Made by a program: the position numbers and the translations under genes. A stretch of 13,896 nucleotides of DNA from the NCBI GenBank assembly GCA_958426095.1, contig CATZYB010000050.1, positions 1 through 13,896 on the forward strand, read 5' to 3'. Every line of letters starts with the position of its first letter. Within the stretch, counting starts at the first letter, position 1. Positions 5,628 through 13,896 of the stretch are shown piece after piece. The stretch is from an uncultured Lachnospiraceae bacterium (GTDB lineage Bacteria; Bacillota; Clostridia; Lachnospirales; Lachnospiraceae). A model generated the notes under the pieces. The model ran no database searches. It saw only the letters and a program-made list of their open reading frames with translations, and was not told the DNA's origin.

Positions 5628-7208
5628 CTCAATAAAACCACGGAAGAGAGGATGACACTTATTCGGTCGGGATTTGAATTCCGGGTGAGCCTGGGTGGCG
5701 ACAAACCAAGGATGAGAATCCAGTTCGATCATCTCCACAATGCGGCCATCCGGCGATACGCCGCAGAGACTCATTCCGTTTTCAACCAGTTCCTGACGGT
5801 AATCGTTGTTGACTTCATAACGATGACGGTGCCGCTCATCAATTTCACGGGTTCCATAAAGTTTATAAGCTTTGGAATTCGGGTCAAGGATGCACTTGTA
5901 GGCGCCGAGTCTTAAAGTGCCGCCCAAATCTGTGATTCCATGCTGGTCCGGCATGATGTGGATGAACGGGTGGGTTGTTGCAGGGTTTAATTCAGAACTG
6001 TGGGCATCCGCATATCCCAGAACGTGGCGGGCAAATTCCACGATAGCCATCTGCATACCGAGGCAAAGACCAAGGAATGGGACGTTGTTTTCCCGGGCAT
6101 ACTGGATGGCCGTGATTTTACCTTCAATGCCGCGGTCTCCGAAGCCGCCAGGGACGAGAATACCGTCCACATCACCAAGAACCTCGGCGACATTATAGGA
6201 ACTGACAAGTTCGGAATCTACCCATTTAATATGAACTTCGGCATGATTGGCAACGCCGGCATGCTTTAAGGCTTCAACAACGCTCAGGTAAGCATCGTGG
6301 AGCTGAATATATTTTCCGACAAGGGCAATGGTAACTTCCTTTTCAGGATGCTTCCAGGCATCGACCATAGCTTTCCAGTCTTCCAGATCCGGTTCCGGAC
6401 AGTCAATACCGAGGCGTTTGCAGACAACATGGGCAAGACGTTCTTTTTCCATAGCCAGAGGAGCTTCATAGAGAACTTCCACATCCAGATTTTCAATAAC
6501 ACAATTCTGAGGAACATTACAGAAAAGGGAAATTTTATCTTTAATATCATCGGTCAGCGGAAGTTCGGAACGGCAGACGATAACGTCCGGCTGAATTCCG
6601 AGGGCCTGAAGGTCTTTGACCGTATTCTGAGTCGGTTTGGTCTTCATTTCTCCGGAGCTGCGCAGATACGGGATCAATGTTACATGAATCAGCATACAGT
6701 TTTCGCGGCCGATATCATGCTGGAATTGACGAATAGATTCAAGGAATGGCTGACTTTCAATATCGCCGACGGTGCCGCCGACCTCAATGATCGCAATTTC
6801 CGTCGCTTTATTCTGGTCATTCCGGTAGAAACGGCTCTTGATCGCATTGGTTATGTGAGGAATGACCTGTACGGTATTGCCGCCGAAATCGCCGCGGCGT
6901 TCTGCGGATAATACATCCCAGTAAACTTTACCGCTCGTCACATTACTGCGTTTGTTCAATGATGTGTCGATAAAACGTTCATAATGACCCAGATCCAGGT
7001 CGGTTTCTGTACCGTCATCGGTAACAAAAACTTCTCCGTGCTGATATGGATTCATTGTTCCCGGGTCAACATTTAAATATGGGTCAAATTTCTGCATAGT
7101 GACACTGTAGCCTCTGGCTTTCAGAAGACGGCCGAGAGATGCTGCTGTAATACCCTTTCCAAGACCGGATACAACACCTCCGGTGACAAAGACGTATTTT
7201 ACTGCCAT
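5604..7208 (-). CDS. pyrG: PyrG, CTP synthase (glutamine-hydrolysing)
   Basis: The 534-residue enzyme converts UTP to CTP with ATP and glutamine, the last step of de novo pyrimidine nucleotide synthesis, and acts in the cytoplasm as a GTP-activated tetramer. The N-terminal amidoligase domain shows the P-loop-like [11 protein letters not shown] (9-19), [19 protein letters not shown] (42-60), the Mg2+ ligand region [13 protein letters not shown] (67-79) and [11 protein letters not shown] (142-152). The C-terminal class I glutamine amidotransferase domain has PGGFGDRG (353-360), the nucleophile C382 in GLCLGMQ, and the catalytic H508-P-E510. Length equals the family norm. The start at 7208 is chosen over an in-frame ATG at 7271: AAGGAGG (minus, 7215-7221) precedes it, the protein then begins with the canonical [11 protein letters not shown], and the upstream ATG lies before the predicted transcription start. 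The 3' end forms one arm of the inverted repeat at 5430-5627. Confidence 0.97.
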   Translation of the reverse strand: MAVKYVFVTGGVVSGLGKGITAASLGRLLKARGYSVTMQKFDPYLNVDPGTMNPYQHGEVFVTDDGTETDLDLGHYERFIDTSLNKRSNVTSGKVYWDVLSAERRGDFGGNTVQVIPHITNAIKSRFYRNDQNKATEIAIIEVGGTVGDIESQPFLESIRQFQHDIGRENCMLIHVTLIPYLRSSGEMKTKPTQNTVKDLQALGIQPDVIVCRSELPLTDDIKDKISLFCNVPQNCVIENLDVEVLYEAPLAMEKERLAHVVCKRLGIDCPEPDLEDWKAMVDAWKHPEKEVTIALVGKYIQLHDAYLSVVEALKHAGVANHAEVHIKWVDSELVSSYNVAEVLGDVDGILVPGGFGDRGIEGKITAIQYARENNVPFLGLCLGMQMAIVEFARHVLGYADAHSSELNPATTHPFIHIMPDQHGITDLGGTLRLGAYKCILDPNSKAYKLYGTREIDERHRHRYEVNNDYRQELVENGMSLCGVSPDGRIVEMIELDSHPWFVATQAHPEFKSRPNKCHPLFRGFIEAALIKAQ

Positions 7209-7262
7209 GATGTTCCTCCTTGTACTGTATGAATCAAAATTGTCGATATTAATAATTAAGAC

Positions 7263-7291
7263 ATTATACACCTAAATTCACAGTTTATCCA
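7263..7291 (-). promoter_or_regulatory. sigma-A promoter of pyrG
   Basis: On the minus strand TGGATA (plus 7286-7291) and a perfect TATAAT (plus 7263-7268) are 17 bp apart. Transcription would start near 7256, giving a leader of about 48 nt. The initial transcribed bases (about CUUAAUUA) lack the GGGC start, and the leader lacks the terminator hairpin, that drive CTP-sensing attenuation of Bacillus pyrG. Confidence 0.65.
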
Positions 7292-7323
7292 TACTTTTTT
7301 CACTGAAAATTTCGGAACAAGTA

Positions 7324-7352
7324 TTGATTTGAAACCGAAGGACCATTATAAT
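7324..7352 (+). promoter_or_regulatory. sigma-A promoter of ftsH
   Basis: TTGATT (7324-7329) and TATAAT (7347-7352) are 17 bp apart. The start is predicted near 7359, giving a 5' UTR of about 34 nt. A TTGAAA at 7329-7334 is only 12 bp from the -10 and is not used in this reading. The promoter is back to back with the pyrG promoter (7263-7291) without overlap. No CIRCE or CtsR operator was seen. Confidence 0.65.
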
Positions 7353-7363
7353 AATTAGATGGC

Positions 7364-7380
7364 AGCCATAGAGAATGGCT
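7364..7380 (+). promoter_or_regulatory. small hairpin abutting the ftsH ribosome binding site
   Basis: AGCCAT (7364-7369) and ATGGCT (7375-7380) form a perfect 6-bp stem around AGAGA, within a 34-nt leader. The next base begins AAAGGAGG (7381-7388). The stem does not cover the Shine-Dalgarno sequence but could stack against it or protect the mRNA 5' end. Confidence 0.35.
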
Positions 7381-7392
7381 AAAGGAGGAAAC

Positions 7393-9252
7393 ATGGAAGA
7401 TAACAACAGAGATGATAAAAATAAAAAAGATGACAGTAAGAAGAATATACAAAATCTGATCATTATTCTGATCACGGCAGTTGTGGCGGTATTGTTGATT
7501 CACAGTCTTCTTTCCAAGATGCAGGAAAGCCGGCGTGAAGAAGTACCTTACAACCAGTTCCTTGAGTGGGTGGATGCCGGAGAAGTGAAAAAGGCAGAGA
7601 TTAAATACGATACCATTGAGTTTGTCAAAGAAGATTCGCCGATGGCGATCACGTATTGGACAGGAAAGGTGGATTACGACGGCCTGGCTGAACGTCTTGA
7701 GGCCGGAGGCGTGGAATTTAAAGAAGAAGTCAGCTCTTCAAGTTCGATGATCCTGACTCTTTTTATGAGTTATATTCTTCCGATACTTGCCATGGGACTG
7801 ATGCTCTGGTGGCTGATGCGTTCCATGAAGGGCGGCGGCATGATGGGTGTAGGAAAATCCACAGCCAAAACCTATATGCAGAAGGAAACGGGAATTACAT
7901 TTAAAGATGTGGCCGGACAGGAGGAGTCGAAAGAATCTCTGACAGAAATTGTCGATTTCCTTCATAATCCGGCGAAATATACGAAGATTGGCGCCAAACT
8001 GCCGAAGGGCGCTCTGCTTGTCGGACCTCCGGGAACCGGTAAGACATTGCTGGCCAAGGCCGTGGCCGGAGAGGCAAACGTGCCGTTTTATTCACTGACA
8101 GGTTCTGATTTTGTGGAAATGTTTGTCGGCGTGGGTGCGTCCCGTGTCCGGGATCTGTTTAAAAAGGCCCAGGAAACTGCGCCGTGTATTATTTTTATCG
8201 ATGAGCTGGATGCCATCGGCAAAAGCAGAGATTCCCGATATGGCGGTAATGATGAGCGGGAACAGACATTAAATCAGCTTCTTTCCGAAATGGACGGCTT
8301 TGATTCTTCAAAGGGGATTATTGTTCTGGCGGCGACGAACCGTCCGGAGATTTTGGATAAGGCGATCTTGCGGCCGGGACGTTTCGACCGTCGGATCATC
8401 GTTGAAAAACCGGATTTAAAAGGCCGTGTGGATATCCTGAAAGTGCATGCGAGAAATGTCCATATGGATGAAACCGTAGATTTTGATGAGATCGCAAAGG
8501 CGACGTCAGGAGCCGTAGGTTCGGATCTGGCAAATATTATCAATGAAGCTGCCCTTTTGGCTGTAAAGCGGGGCAGAAACGCCGTGTCCCAGACAGATTT
8601 GTTTGAGTCCGTCGAAGTGGTTATTGCCGGTAAAGAGAAGAAGGACCGGATTTTAAGCCAGAAAGAACGGCAGATCGTTACTTATCATGAAGTTGGCCAT
8701 GCCTTAGTGGCCGCTTTGCAGAAAAATACGGAGCCGGTACAGAAGATTACGATCGTTCCGAGAACTATGGGGGCTTTAGGATACGTGATGCAGGTTCCTG
8801 AGGAAGAGAAATTCCTCATGTCCCAGGTCGAAATGGAAGAAGAACTGGTCACGATGCTGGCCGGCCGTGCAGCAGAAAGTATTGTTTTTGACTCGGTAAC
8901 GACGGGAGCGTCCAATGATATTGAGCGGGCTACATCCGTTGCCCGGGCGATGGTCACCCAGTATGGTATGAGCGAGAAGTTTGGTCTTATGAGCCTTGAA
9001 AGTGTGGAAGACCGTTATCTGAGCGGTCATACCGTATTGAATTGCGGCCAGGAGACAGCGACAGAGATCGATAAGGAAGTTATGCAGATTTTGAAGACGG
9101 CTTATGATAAAGCCATTGCGCTCCTGAAGGAAAATCGGGAATGTCTGGATAAAATCGCAGATTTCCTGATCGAGAAAGAAACCATTACCGGAAAAGAATT
9201 TATGCAGATTTTCCGGGAGGTTAAGGGAATCCCGGAGCCGGAGGATAAATAG
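7393..9252 (+). CDS. ftsH: FtsH, ATP-dependent membrane zinc metalloprotease
   Basis: The 619-residue AAA+ protease forms membrane-anchored hexamers that extract and degrade misassembled membrane proteins and selected cytosolic regulators. In order: a charged cytoplasmic N-terminus, a first membrane segment (about 21-40), an extracytoplasmic domain, a second membrane segment (about 119-141), Walker A GPPGTGKT (211-218), Walker B IIFIDE (266-271), the second region of homology [20 protein letters not shown] (314-333), and the zinc protease motif HEVGH (432-436) with third ligand D509. Valine replaces the alanine of the usual HEAGH; the zinc ligands and catalytic glutamate remain. The start at 7393 is set by AAAGGAGG at 7381-7388; the in-frame ATG at 7375 lies in the leader hairpin upstream of that site. 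It has its own promoter and is followed by a strong terminator at 9261-9304, so it is probably monocistronic. Confidence 0.96.
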   Translation: MEDNNRDDKNKKDDSKKNIQNLIIILITAVVAVLLIHSLLSKMQESRREEVPYNQFLEWVDAGEVKKAEIKYDTIEFVKEDSPMAITYWTGKVDYDGLAERLEAGGVEFKEEVSSSSSMILTLFMSYILPILAMGLMLWWLMRSMKGGGMMGVGKSTAKTYMQKETGITFKDVAGQEESKESLTEIVDFLHNPAKYTKIGAKLPKGALLVGPPGTGKTLLAKAVAGEANVPFYSLTGSDFVEMFVGVGASRVRDLFKKAQETAPCIIFIDELDAIGKSRDSRYGGNDEREQTLNQLLSEMDGFDSSKGIIVLAATNRPEILDKAILRPGRFDRRIIVEKPDLKGRVDILKVHARNVHMDETVDFDEIAKATSGAVGSDLANIINEAALLAVKRGRNAVSQTDLFESVEVVIAGKEKKDRILSQKERQIVTYHEVGHALVAALQKNTEPVQKITIVPRTMGALGYVMQVPEEEKFLMSQVEMEEELVTMLAGRAAESIVFDSVTTGASNDIERATSVARAMVTQYGMSEKFGLMSLESVEDRYLSGHTVLNCGQETATEIDKEVMQILKTAYDKAIALLKENRECLDKIADFLIEKETITGKEFMQIFREVKGIPEPEDK

Positions 9253-9260
9253 AAGATAAG

Positions 9261-9304
9261 AGGTAAACAGCCATGTTTTCCGGCATGGGATGTTTACCTT
9301 TTTT
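9261..9304 (+). terminator. intrinsic terminator of ftsH
   Basis: AGGTAAACA (9261-9269) pairs perfectly with TGTTTACCT (9291-9299), with an inner CCATG/CATGG stem (9271-9275/9284-9288), followed by a run of T to 9304. It starts 8 bp after the ftsH stop. An in-frame ATG at 9273 lies in the terminator and cannot be the uvrC start in practice. Confidence 0.88.
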
Positions 9305-9337
9305 AATAAGAAACCAACAGACAGAAGCGGATGTCAG

Positions 9338-9356
9338 AAAAGGAGGGCCTGTATTG
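9338..9356 (+). promoter_or_regulatory. ribosome binding site and TTG start of uvrC
   Basis: AAAAGGAGGG (9338-9347) is followed by GCCTGTA and TTG at 9354-9356. No ATG or GTG start is as well placed, and the codons after TTG encode FDIEEEL, the usual UvrC beginning. No clear promoter is seen between the terminator end (9304) and this site. Confidence 0.8.
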
Positions 9357-11222
9357 TTTGATATTGAAGAAGAGTTAAAAAAGCTTCCGGCCAAGCCCGG
9401 GGTCTATCTGATGCATAACGCGCAGGATGAAATTATTTATGTGGGCAAGGCCATACGGCTTAAAAACCGGGTGCGTCAGTATTTTCAGGACAGCCGGAAC
9501 CTGACGCCGAAGATTGCCCAGATGGTGACTCATATTGCACGGTTTGAATATATTATTACCGACTCAGAGCTGGAAGCCCTTGTTTTGGAATGCAATTTGA
9601 TCAAGGAGTATCGTCCGAAGTATAATACGATGCTGACGGATGATAAAACCTATCCTTATATAAAGGTAACAACGGGGGAAGCTTATCCGAGAATTTTATT
9701 TTCACGATTGATGAAAAAAGATAAATCTAAGTATTTCGGACCTTATACAAGCGCCGGAGCGGTGAAAGATACGATAGAGCTTCTAAGAAAGATATATAAA
9801 ATACGAACCTGTCACCGGAATCTGCCGAAGGATATCGGTATAGGACGTCCGTGTCTTTATTATCATATCGGGCAGTGTGAAGCTCCCTGCCAGGGATTGA
9901 TCTCACAGGAGGATTATCAGAAACAGATCCATCAGGTGCTTCAGTTTTTGGGAGGAAATTACGAGCCGGTCATTCAGATGCTCACAGATCAAATGATGAA
10001 GGCTTCGGAGGCGATGGCCTATGAAAAAGCCATGGAGTACCGGGATCTGATCCGGAGTATTCAGCAGATCACAGAAAAACAAAAAGTTACGAGTTCCCAG
10101 ATGGAAGATAAGGATGTCATCGGGCTGGCCCGGGCCGGCAATGAGGCGGTGGTCCAGGTGTTTTTTATCCGAAACGGCCGTTTGATCGGGCGGGATCATT
10201 ATTATCTGACGGGAGTGGAAAGTGAGAGCAGGTCTGCCGTGCTGACTTCTTTTGTAAAACAGTTCTATGGAGAATCCCCGTTTGTGCCTCGGGAATTAAT
10301 GCTGCCGGAAACGATTGAAGATTCGGAGATCATTTTACATTGGTTGTCGGAAAAGAGGGGACAAAAGGTCGTTCTCAGAGTGCCAAAGAAAGGCCAGAAA
10401 GAACGGCTGGTGGAACTGGCTAATAAAAATGCTCTGAATATTTTAAATAAAGACAGTGAAAAATTGAAACGGGAAGAGGCACGGACCGTAGGGGCCGTCA
10501 GGGAACTGGCCGACCTTCTCGGACTGCCTCTGCTGACCCGGATGGAAGCTTATGATATATCCAATATCAGCGGTTTTGAAAAGGTCGGCTCCATGGTTGT
10601 CTATGAAAAAGGAAAGCCGAAACGGAGCGCCTACCGAAAGTTTAAGATCCGGGATATCCAGGGACAGGATGATTATCACAGTTTGGAAGAAGTGCTGACA
10701 CGGAGATTTACCCACGGTCAGCGGGAACAGAAGGAACTGGAGGCTAAGCATATGGATGCAGCTATGGGAAGCTTTTCCTTATTTCCAGATCTGATCTTAA
10801 TGGATGGCGGTAAAGGGCAGGTTCATATTGCCCAGAAGGTTTTGATGGAACTTGGTCTGGACATTCCGGTCTGCGGTATGGTCAAAGATGATTTCCACCG
10901 GACACGGGGGATTTATTTCGATGATGAAGAGATTGTCATTGACCGGACATCGGAAGCTTTTAGACTTGTGACCCGGATCCAGGACGAGGCCCATCGGTTT
11001 GCCATAGAGTATCACCGGAGCCTGAGAAGTAAGACCCAGGTGCGTTCTATCCTGGAGGATATACCGGGCATCGGCGAGGCGAGGCGCAAAGCCCTGATGC
11101 GTTATTACGGAGATATTCAAAAAATCCGGGAGGCGTCGGTGGAAGAGCTGAAGCAGGTACCGTCTATGAATGAAGCGGCGGCGGAATCCGTCTATACATT
11201 TTTCAGAAAACAGCCGCATTGA
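9354..11222 (+). CDS. uvrC: UvrC, excinuclease ABC subunit C
   Basis: The 622-residue nuclease makes both incisions around bulky DNA lesions after loading by UvrA and UvrB. The N-terminal GIY-YIG nuclease domain (GVY 16-18, YVG 29-31) makes the 3' cut. Four cysteines, C153, C167, C175 and C179, match the [4Fe-4S] site reported for E. coli UvrC. The UVR motif for UvrB contact lies at about 214-240. The RNase H-like domain that makes the 5' cut has D401 (DISNISG), D484 (MDGGKGQ) and [12 protein letters not shown] (544-555). Two helix-hairpin-helix motifs end the protein (about 566-617). Starting at TTG 9354 gives a normal family length; starting at the upstream ATG 9273 would add 27 residues encoded partly by the ftsH terminator. 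It continues towards hprK with a 69-bp gap, without a terminator. Confidence 0.95.
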   Translation: MFDIEEELKKLPAKPGVYLMHNAQDEIIYVGKAIRLKNRVRQYFQDSRNLTPKIAQMVTHIARFEYIITDSELEALVLECNLIKEYRPKYNTMLTDDKTYPYIKVTTGEAYPRILFSRLMKKDKSKYFGPYTSAGAVKDTIELLRKIYKIRTCHRNLPKDIGIGRPCLYYHIGQCEAPCQGLISQEDYQKQIHQVLQFLGGNYEPVIQMLTDQMMKASEAMAYEKAMEYRDLIRSIQQITEKQKVTSSQMEDKDVIGLARAGNEAVVQVFFIRNGRLIGRDHYYLTGVESESRSAVLTSFVKQFYGESPFVPRELMLPETIEDSEIILHWLSEKRGQKVVLRVPKKGQKERLVELANKNALNILNKDSEKLKREEARTVGAVRELADLLGLPLLTRMEAYDISNISGFEKVGSMVVYEKGKPKRSAYRKFKIRDIQGQDDYHSLEEVLTRRFTHGQREQKELEAKHMDAAMGSFSLFPDLILMDGGKGQVHIAQKVLMELGLDIPVCGMVKDDFHRTRGIYFDDEEIVIDRTSEAFRLVTRIQDEAHRFAIEYHRSLRSKTQVRSILEDIPGIGEARRKALMRYYGDIQKIREASVEELKQVPSMNEAAAESVYTFFRKQPH

Positions 11223-11257
11223 TTTCTCAGAGAAGTATTTCATGAAGTTGGAAATCA

Positions 11258-11266
11258 TGGTATACT
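11258..11266 (+). promoter_or_regulatory. extended -10 promoter of hprK
   Basis: TGGTATACT fits the extended -10 form TGnTATAAT with one mismatch; no good -35 lies 16-18 bp upstream (TTTCAT at 11238-11243 at best). An imperfectly placed repeat, CATGA-N9-TCATG (11241-11259), overlaps the TG element. The start would be near 11273, with AAAGGAG (11278-11284) before the ATG at 11292. Read-through from uvrC is also possible. Confidence 0.5.
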
Positions 11267-11291
11267 GTGAACAAATGAAAGGAGTAAGAGC

Positions 11292-12248
11292 ATGTTTGAT
11301 CATATACCAGATAATTACCATGTAAAGTTAAGTAAAATTATGGAACCGTTACGGCTGACACTTCTGAATCCGGAAGTCGATGTAGATAAAGTGGAAATCC
11401 GTCAGTCGGACGTAAACCGTCCGGCGCTGCAGCTGGCCGGATTTTTTCAACATTTTGATTACGAGAGGCTTCAGATTGTCGGCATGGTAGAAAGCGCTTA
11501 TGTTGAAATGAATTATGAAGACCACGGGATGAAAATGTATGAGAAAATTTTTCAGGCGGGTATTCCATGCATGGTTTTCTGCCGAAATCTGAAACCGGCC
11601 GATGAAGTCATTGAACTGGCTACCCGATATCAGATTCCGCTGATGCTTTGTCCGGATGGCACTTGCGGCTTTATGAATAAAGCGATCCGTATCCTTCAGG
11701 AGGAATTGGCGCCGAGAATCTCCATCCATGGCGTTTTGGTGGATGTTTTTGGTGAAGGCGTGCTTATTATCGGTGAGAGCGGCATCGGAAAGAGTGAAGC
11801 GGCTCTCGAGCTGATCAAACGCGGACATCGTCTTGTTTCCGATGACGTGGTGGAGATTAAAAAAATCAGTGATACAGAACTGGTAGGAACAGCGCCAGAT
11901 ATCACCCGGTATTTTATCGAACTTCGCGGTATAGGCATAGTTAATGTCAAGTCCCTGTTCGGTATCCAGAGCGTCCGGGAAACTCAGAAGATCAGCCTTG
12001 TTGTTAAATTGGAATCCTGGGATCGGGAGCGGGAATATGATCGTCTGGGATTGGATGAACAGTATACAGAATATCTTGGCAACAAGGTTGTCTGCCATTC
12101 GATTCCAATCCGTCCGGGACGAAACGTGGCGATCATCGTGGAATCTGCAGCAATCAATTATCGTCAGAAACAGATGGGGTACAATGCGGCACATGAGCTG
12201 TATCGCAGAGTTACAGGAAATCTTCAGGGAAAGCAGGATGGTATGTAA
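11292..12248 (+). CDS. hprK: HprK/P, HPr(Ser) kinase/phosphorylase
   Basis: The 318-residue bifunctional enzyme phosphorylates HPr of the sugar phosphotransferase system on serine 46 with ATP when glycolytic intermediates are high, and removes the phosphate by phosphorolysis when they are low. It is the sensor for CcpA-mediated carbon catabolite control in Firmicutes. The N-terminal domain (about 1-130) is of the DRTGG-like type. The C-terminal catalytic domain has H146 in IHGVLVD, Walker A GESGIGKS (161-168), the acidic LVSDDVVEI (181-189), the family signature ELRGIGIVNVKSLFG (210-224) and IPIRPGRN (271-278). Length matches the family (about 310). AAAGGAG at 11278-11284 sets the start. The ROK kinase begins one base after its stop, so the two are very probably cotranscribed. 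Confidence 0.97.
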   Translation: MFDHIPDNYHVKLSKIMEPLRLTLLNPEVDVDKVEIRQSDVNRPALQLAGFFQHFDYERLQIVGMVESAYVEMNYEDHGMKMYEKIFQAGIPCMVFCRNLKPADEVIELATRYQIPLMLCPDGTCGFMNKAIRILQEELAPRISIHGVLVDVFGEGVLIIGESGIGKSEAALELIKRGHRLVSDDVVEIKKISDTELVGTAPDITRYFIELRGIGIVNVKSLFGIQSVRETQKISLVVKLESWDREREYDRLGLDEQYTEYLGNKVVCHSIPIRPGRNVAIIVESAAINYRQKQMGYNAAHELYRRVTGNLQGKQDGM

Positions 12249-12249
12249 A

Positions 12250-13266
12250 ATGGGACAGTGGACAATAGGCGTTGATGTGGGCGGAACAGAGATCAAGTTT
12301 GGACTGTTTGATGACAGACTTCGGGAAAAATGGTCTATTCCGACGAATATACAGGATAAAGGATCACATATACTTTCAGAAATTGCCGAATCGATTGTAA
12401 GAAAGTGCAATGATATGGGCATCGAAGCGAAAGATTTGAACGGCGTGGGTATCGGTCTGCCGGGACCGGTCCTGGAGGAAAATATTGTTAAAGGCTGTGT
12501 GAATCTTGGATGGTCTGAAATGGCGGTGGCCGATCAGTTTTCAAGCACTCTGGCAGCAGCCTTTGAGCGACAGACGCAAAGCCGGAATTTGGATATTCCG
12601 GTAAGGGCGGCGAATGATGCCAATGTGGCGGCTCTGGGCGAGATGTGGCTTGGCGGTGGAAAAGACTGCCGGAATCTTGTTATGGTCACTCTTGGAACCG
12701 GCGTGGGCGGAGGTATCGTCGTTGATGGCCGGATTTTAAATGGCTCGGGCGGCTGTGCCGGGGAAATTGGCCATATGATCTGTGTGGAAGAGGAAGACAT
12801 TGTCGGAAGATGTAATTGCGGAAACCGGGGCTGTCTGGAACAGATTGCTTCAGCCACGGGTATCGTTAATTATGCCCGGCATTATTTATCCGGATCGGAC
12901 ATACCTTCTATATTAAGAAACTTATTGGAAGAAAAGGGGAGTTTTACTGCCAAAGATGTGCTGGATGCGGCAAAGTCGGGTGATGAAGCGGCAGAGCTGA
13001 TCATGGATAAAGTCACCATGTATCTGGGCCGGGCGCTGGCCGGAATCTGTACGGTGATCAATCCGGAATGCATATTGATCGGCGGCGGTGTTTCGGCGGC
13101 CGGAGAATATCTGCGGGCACTGGTCGAAAAACATTTCAGGGAACAGGCGTTTTCTGGCCTTAAAAATACGTCGGTAAGACTGGCCGTATTGGGGAATGAT
13201 GCAGGCATTTCCGGCGCAGCCTATAAGATTATTTCTGAAAGGGATAGAAAGGACAGCATTTTATGA
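12250..13266 (+). CDS. ROK-family sugar kinase, probable glucokinase
   Basis: The 338-residue protein is an ATP-dependent sugar kinase of the ROK family; glucose is the likeliest substrate, but fructose or N-acetylmannosamine kinases share the fold. Seen are the phosphate-binding DVGGTEIKFG (9-18), the GVGIGLPGPV segment (65-74), catalytic D123 in ANDANVAALGE (121-131), TLGTGVGGGIV (148-158), the zinc site GEIGH (171-175) with CNCGNRGCLE (188-197; C188, C190, C195), and ILIGGGVS (275-282). No DNA-binding domain precedes the kinase, so it is not a ROK repressor. The start at 12250 follows AGGATGG (12235-12241) and gives the usual short N-terminus; ATG 12238, four codons earlier and overlapping hprK, is a real alternative. 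The frame stays open far upstream, but that part overlaps hprK. Its TGA overlaps the murB ATG by four bases (ATGA). Confidence 0.88.
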   Translation: MGQWTIGVDVGGTEIKFGLFDDRLREKWSIPTNIQDKGSHILSEIAESIVRKCNDMGIEAKDLNGVGIGLPGPVLEENIVKGCVNLGWSEMAVADQFSSTLAAAFERQTQSRNLDIPVRAANDANVAALGEMWLGGGKDCRNLVMVTLGTGVGGGIVVDGRILNGSGGCAGEIGHMICVEEEDIVGRCNCGNRGCLEQIASATGIVNYARHYLSGSDIPSILRNLLEEKGSFTAKDVLDAAKSGDEAAELIMDKVTMYLGRALAGICTVINPECILIGGGVSAAGEYLRALVEKHFREQAFSGLKNTSVRLAVLGNDAGISGAAYKIISERDRKDSIL

Positions 13267-13896
13267 CAGCAGCAGAAAAATTGGAAGCGGCGATTGGACC
13301 GGGGTATGTATGTGAAAATGAGCTGATGAAAAACCATACGACCTTTCGGATTGGCGGACCGGCCGACCTCTTTGCGTCTCCGCAGACCGAAGAAGGCCTG
13401 ATACGGGGGTTAAGGTGGTGTCAGGATAATCAAATACCTTTTTACATCATTGGAAATGGAAGTAATCTGCTTGTCGGAGATAAGGGCTTTCGGGGCGTTA
13501 TTTTCCAGATATGCAGAAATCTTGATTTTTCAGAAATTCAGGAAGAGGAAACCAAAGAAATCCGTATCTGTGCCGGGGCCGGGATCATGCTGGCAAAACT
13601 GGCGAAGGATATTTCGGCCAGAGGTTATACAGGATTTGAATTTGCCACGGGAATTCCGGGCACACTTGGAGGCGCAGTAACGATGAATGCGGGCGCTTAC
13701 GGCGGCGAGATGAAGCAGGTCATCGAATCCGTCCGGGCAGTCGATGCCGGCGGCGAGATTCGGGAATTTTCTATGGAAGAATTGGAACTGGGATATCGCA
13801 CCAGCCGAATTCAAAAAGAGTCTCTTATAGTTCTGTCTGTCCTTATGAAATTCAAACGGGGCGATCGGGCGGCTATATCGGCCAGAGTTGATGAAT
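13263..13896 (+). CDS. murB: MurB, UDP-N-acetylenolpyruvoylglucosamine reductase, N-terminal part
   Basis: The first 211 codons are present; the gene runs off the window end. MurB is a cytoplasmic FAD enzyme that uses NADPH to reduce UDP-GlcNAc-enolpyruvate to UDP-MurNAc, an early step of peptidoglycan synthesis. Visible are NHTTFRIGGPADLF (24-37), the FAD-binding GNGSNLLV (64-71), GAGIMLAKLAK (105-115), GFEFATGIPGTLGGAVTMNAGAYGGE (124-149, in two conserved halves) and GYRTSRI (177-183), which marks the type II family with its conserved Tyr-Arg. The catalytic serine and glutamate lie beyond the window. The ATG overlaps the ROK stop codon (ATGA), with AAAGGA at about 13248-13253 as ribosome binding site, so translation is probably coupled. 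In related genomes rapZ, yvcK and whiA commonly follow murB; that cannot be checked here. Confidence 0.95.
   Translation, partial: MTAAEKLEAAIGPGYVCENELMKNHTTFRIGGPADLFASPQTEEGLIRGLRWCQDNQIPFYIIGNGSNLLVGDKGFRGVIFQICRNLDFSEIQEEETKEIRICAGAGIMLAKLAKDISARGYTGFEFATGIPGTLGGAVTMNAGAYGGEMKQVIESVRAVDAGGEIREFSMEELELGYRTSRIQKESLIVLSVLMKFKRGDRAAISARVDE

Noticed and set aside
7209..7271. 21-residue N-terminal extension of PyrG
   Set aside because: It lies upstream of the good ribosome binding site and begins before the predicted transcription start; PyrG proteins begin at the [11 protein letters not shown] region.
9273..9353. 27-residue N-terminal extension of UvrC from ATG 9273
   Set aside because: The ATG sits in the ftsH terminator hairpin, with no ribosome binding site. 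The TTG at 9354 has a strong one at correct spacing.
11944..12249. N-terminal extension of the ROK kinase frame into hprK
   Set aside because: The extension is the out-of-frame reading of hprK. The kinase begins naturally at 12250 (or 12238), next to a Shine-Dalgarno-like sequence.
11349..12422. 357-codon open frame on the minus strand across hprK
   Set aside because: It lies antisense to hprK, whose motifs are complete and convincing. The translation shows no family motif and no ribosome binding site supports it.
1..13896. CRISPR array, tRNA/rRNA, transposase, prophage, toxin-antitoxin or defence genes
   Set aside because: I looked on both strands for repeat-spacer periodicity, tRNA-like arms and known family motifs, and saw none.

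Overview
The window is a stretch of bacterial chromosome that looks like an anaerobic Firmicute of class Clostridia, most likely Lachnospiraceae-like. This rests on an NfnAB-type electron-bifurcating transhydrogenase, HPr kinase/phosphorylase, the order uvrC - hprK - (ROK kinase) - murB, strong AGGAGG-type ribosome binding sites and sigma-A promoters with 17-bp spacers. Species was not determined. Gene density is high. I see no tRNA, rRNA, CRISPR array, insertion sequence or prophage gene.

Layout. Positions 2-508 hold the 3' end of murF (peptidoglycan precursor synthesis). A promoter at 536-564 then drives nfnA and nfnB (626-2910), which overlap by one base and encode the two subunits of NADH-dependent ferredoxin:NADP+ oxidoreductase. 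Between nfnB and a Cof-type HAD phosphatase (3077-3898) lie a promoter, a close match to the clostridial Rex operator at its predicted start point, and a 13-bp hairpin. The HAD gene converges on a SAM methyltransferase (3905-4540, minus). That gene is divergent from a YeiL-like Crp/Fnr-family regulator (4662-5333). These last two look like an accessory pair set among housekeeping genes.

The regulator gene and pyrG (CTP synthase, minus, 5604-7208) converge on an unusual non-coding region, 5334-5603. It holds a large quasi-palindrome (about 198 bp, 5430-5627). The left arm repeats the last codons and downstream sequence of pyrG in inverted orientation, and the centre is a bidirectional terminator with a second palindrome nested in its loop. 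A good promoter at 5360-5388 points into it, so a short RNA is possible.

pyrG and ftsH are divergent, each with its own promoter. ftsH (7393-9252) encodes the membrane AAA+ zinc protease and is closed by a clear intrinsic terminator. uvrC (9354-11222) follows with a TTG start. An extended -10 promoter precedes a tightly packed run: hprK (11292-12248), a ROK-family glucokinase-type kinase (12250-13266) and murB (13263 to the window end, partial). This run couples carbon-status sensing, sugar phosphorylation and cell-wall precursor synthesis.

Most coding content belongs to well-known families. I found no gene set that makes a convincing undescribed system. The most noteworthy signals are non-coding: the pyrG-end inverted duplication and nested terminator, and the Rex-type operator placed before a short leader with a hairpin.
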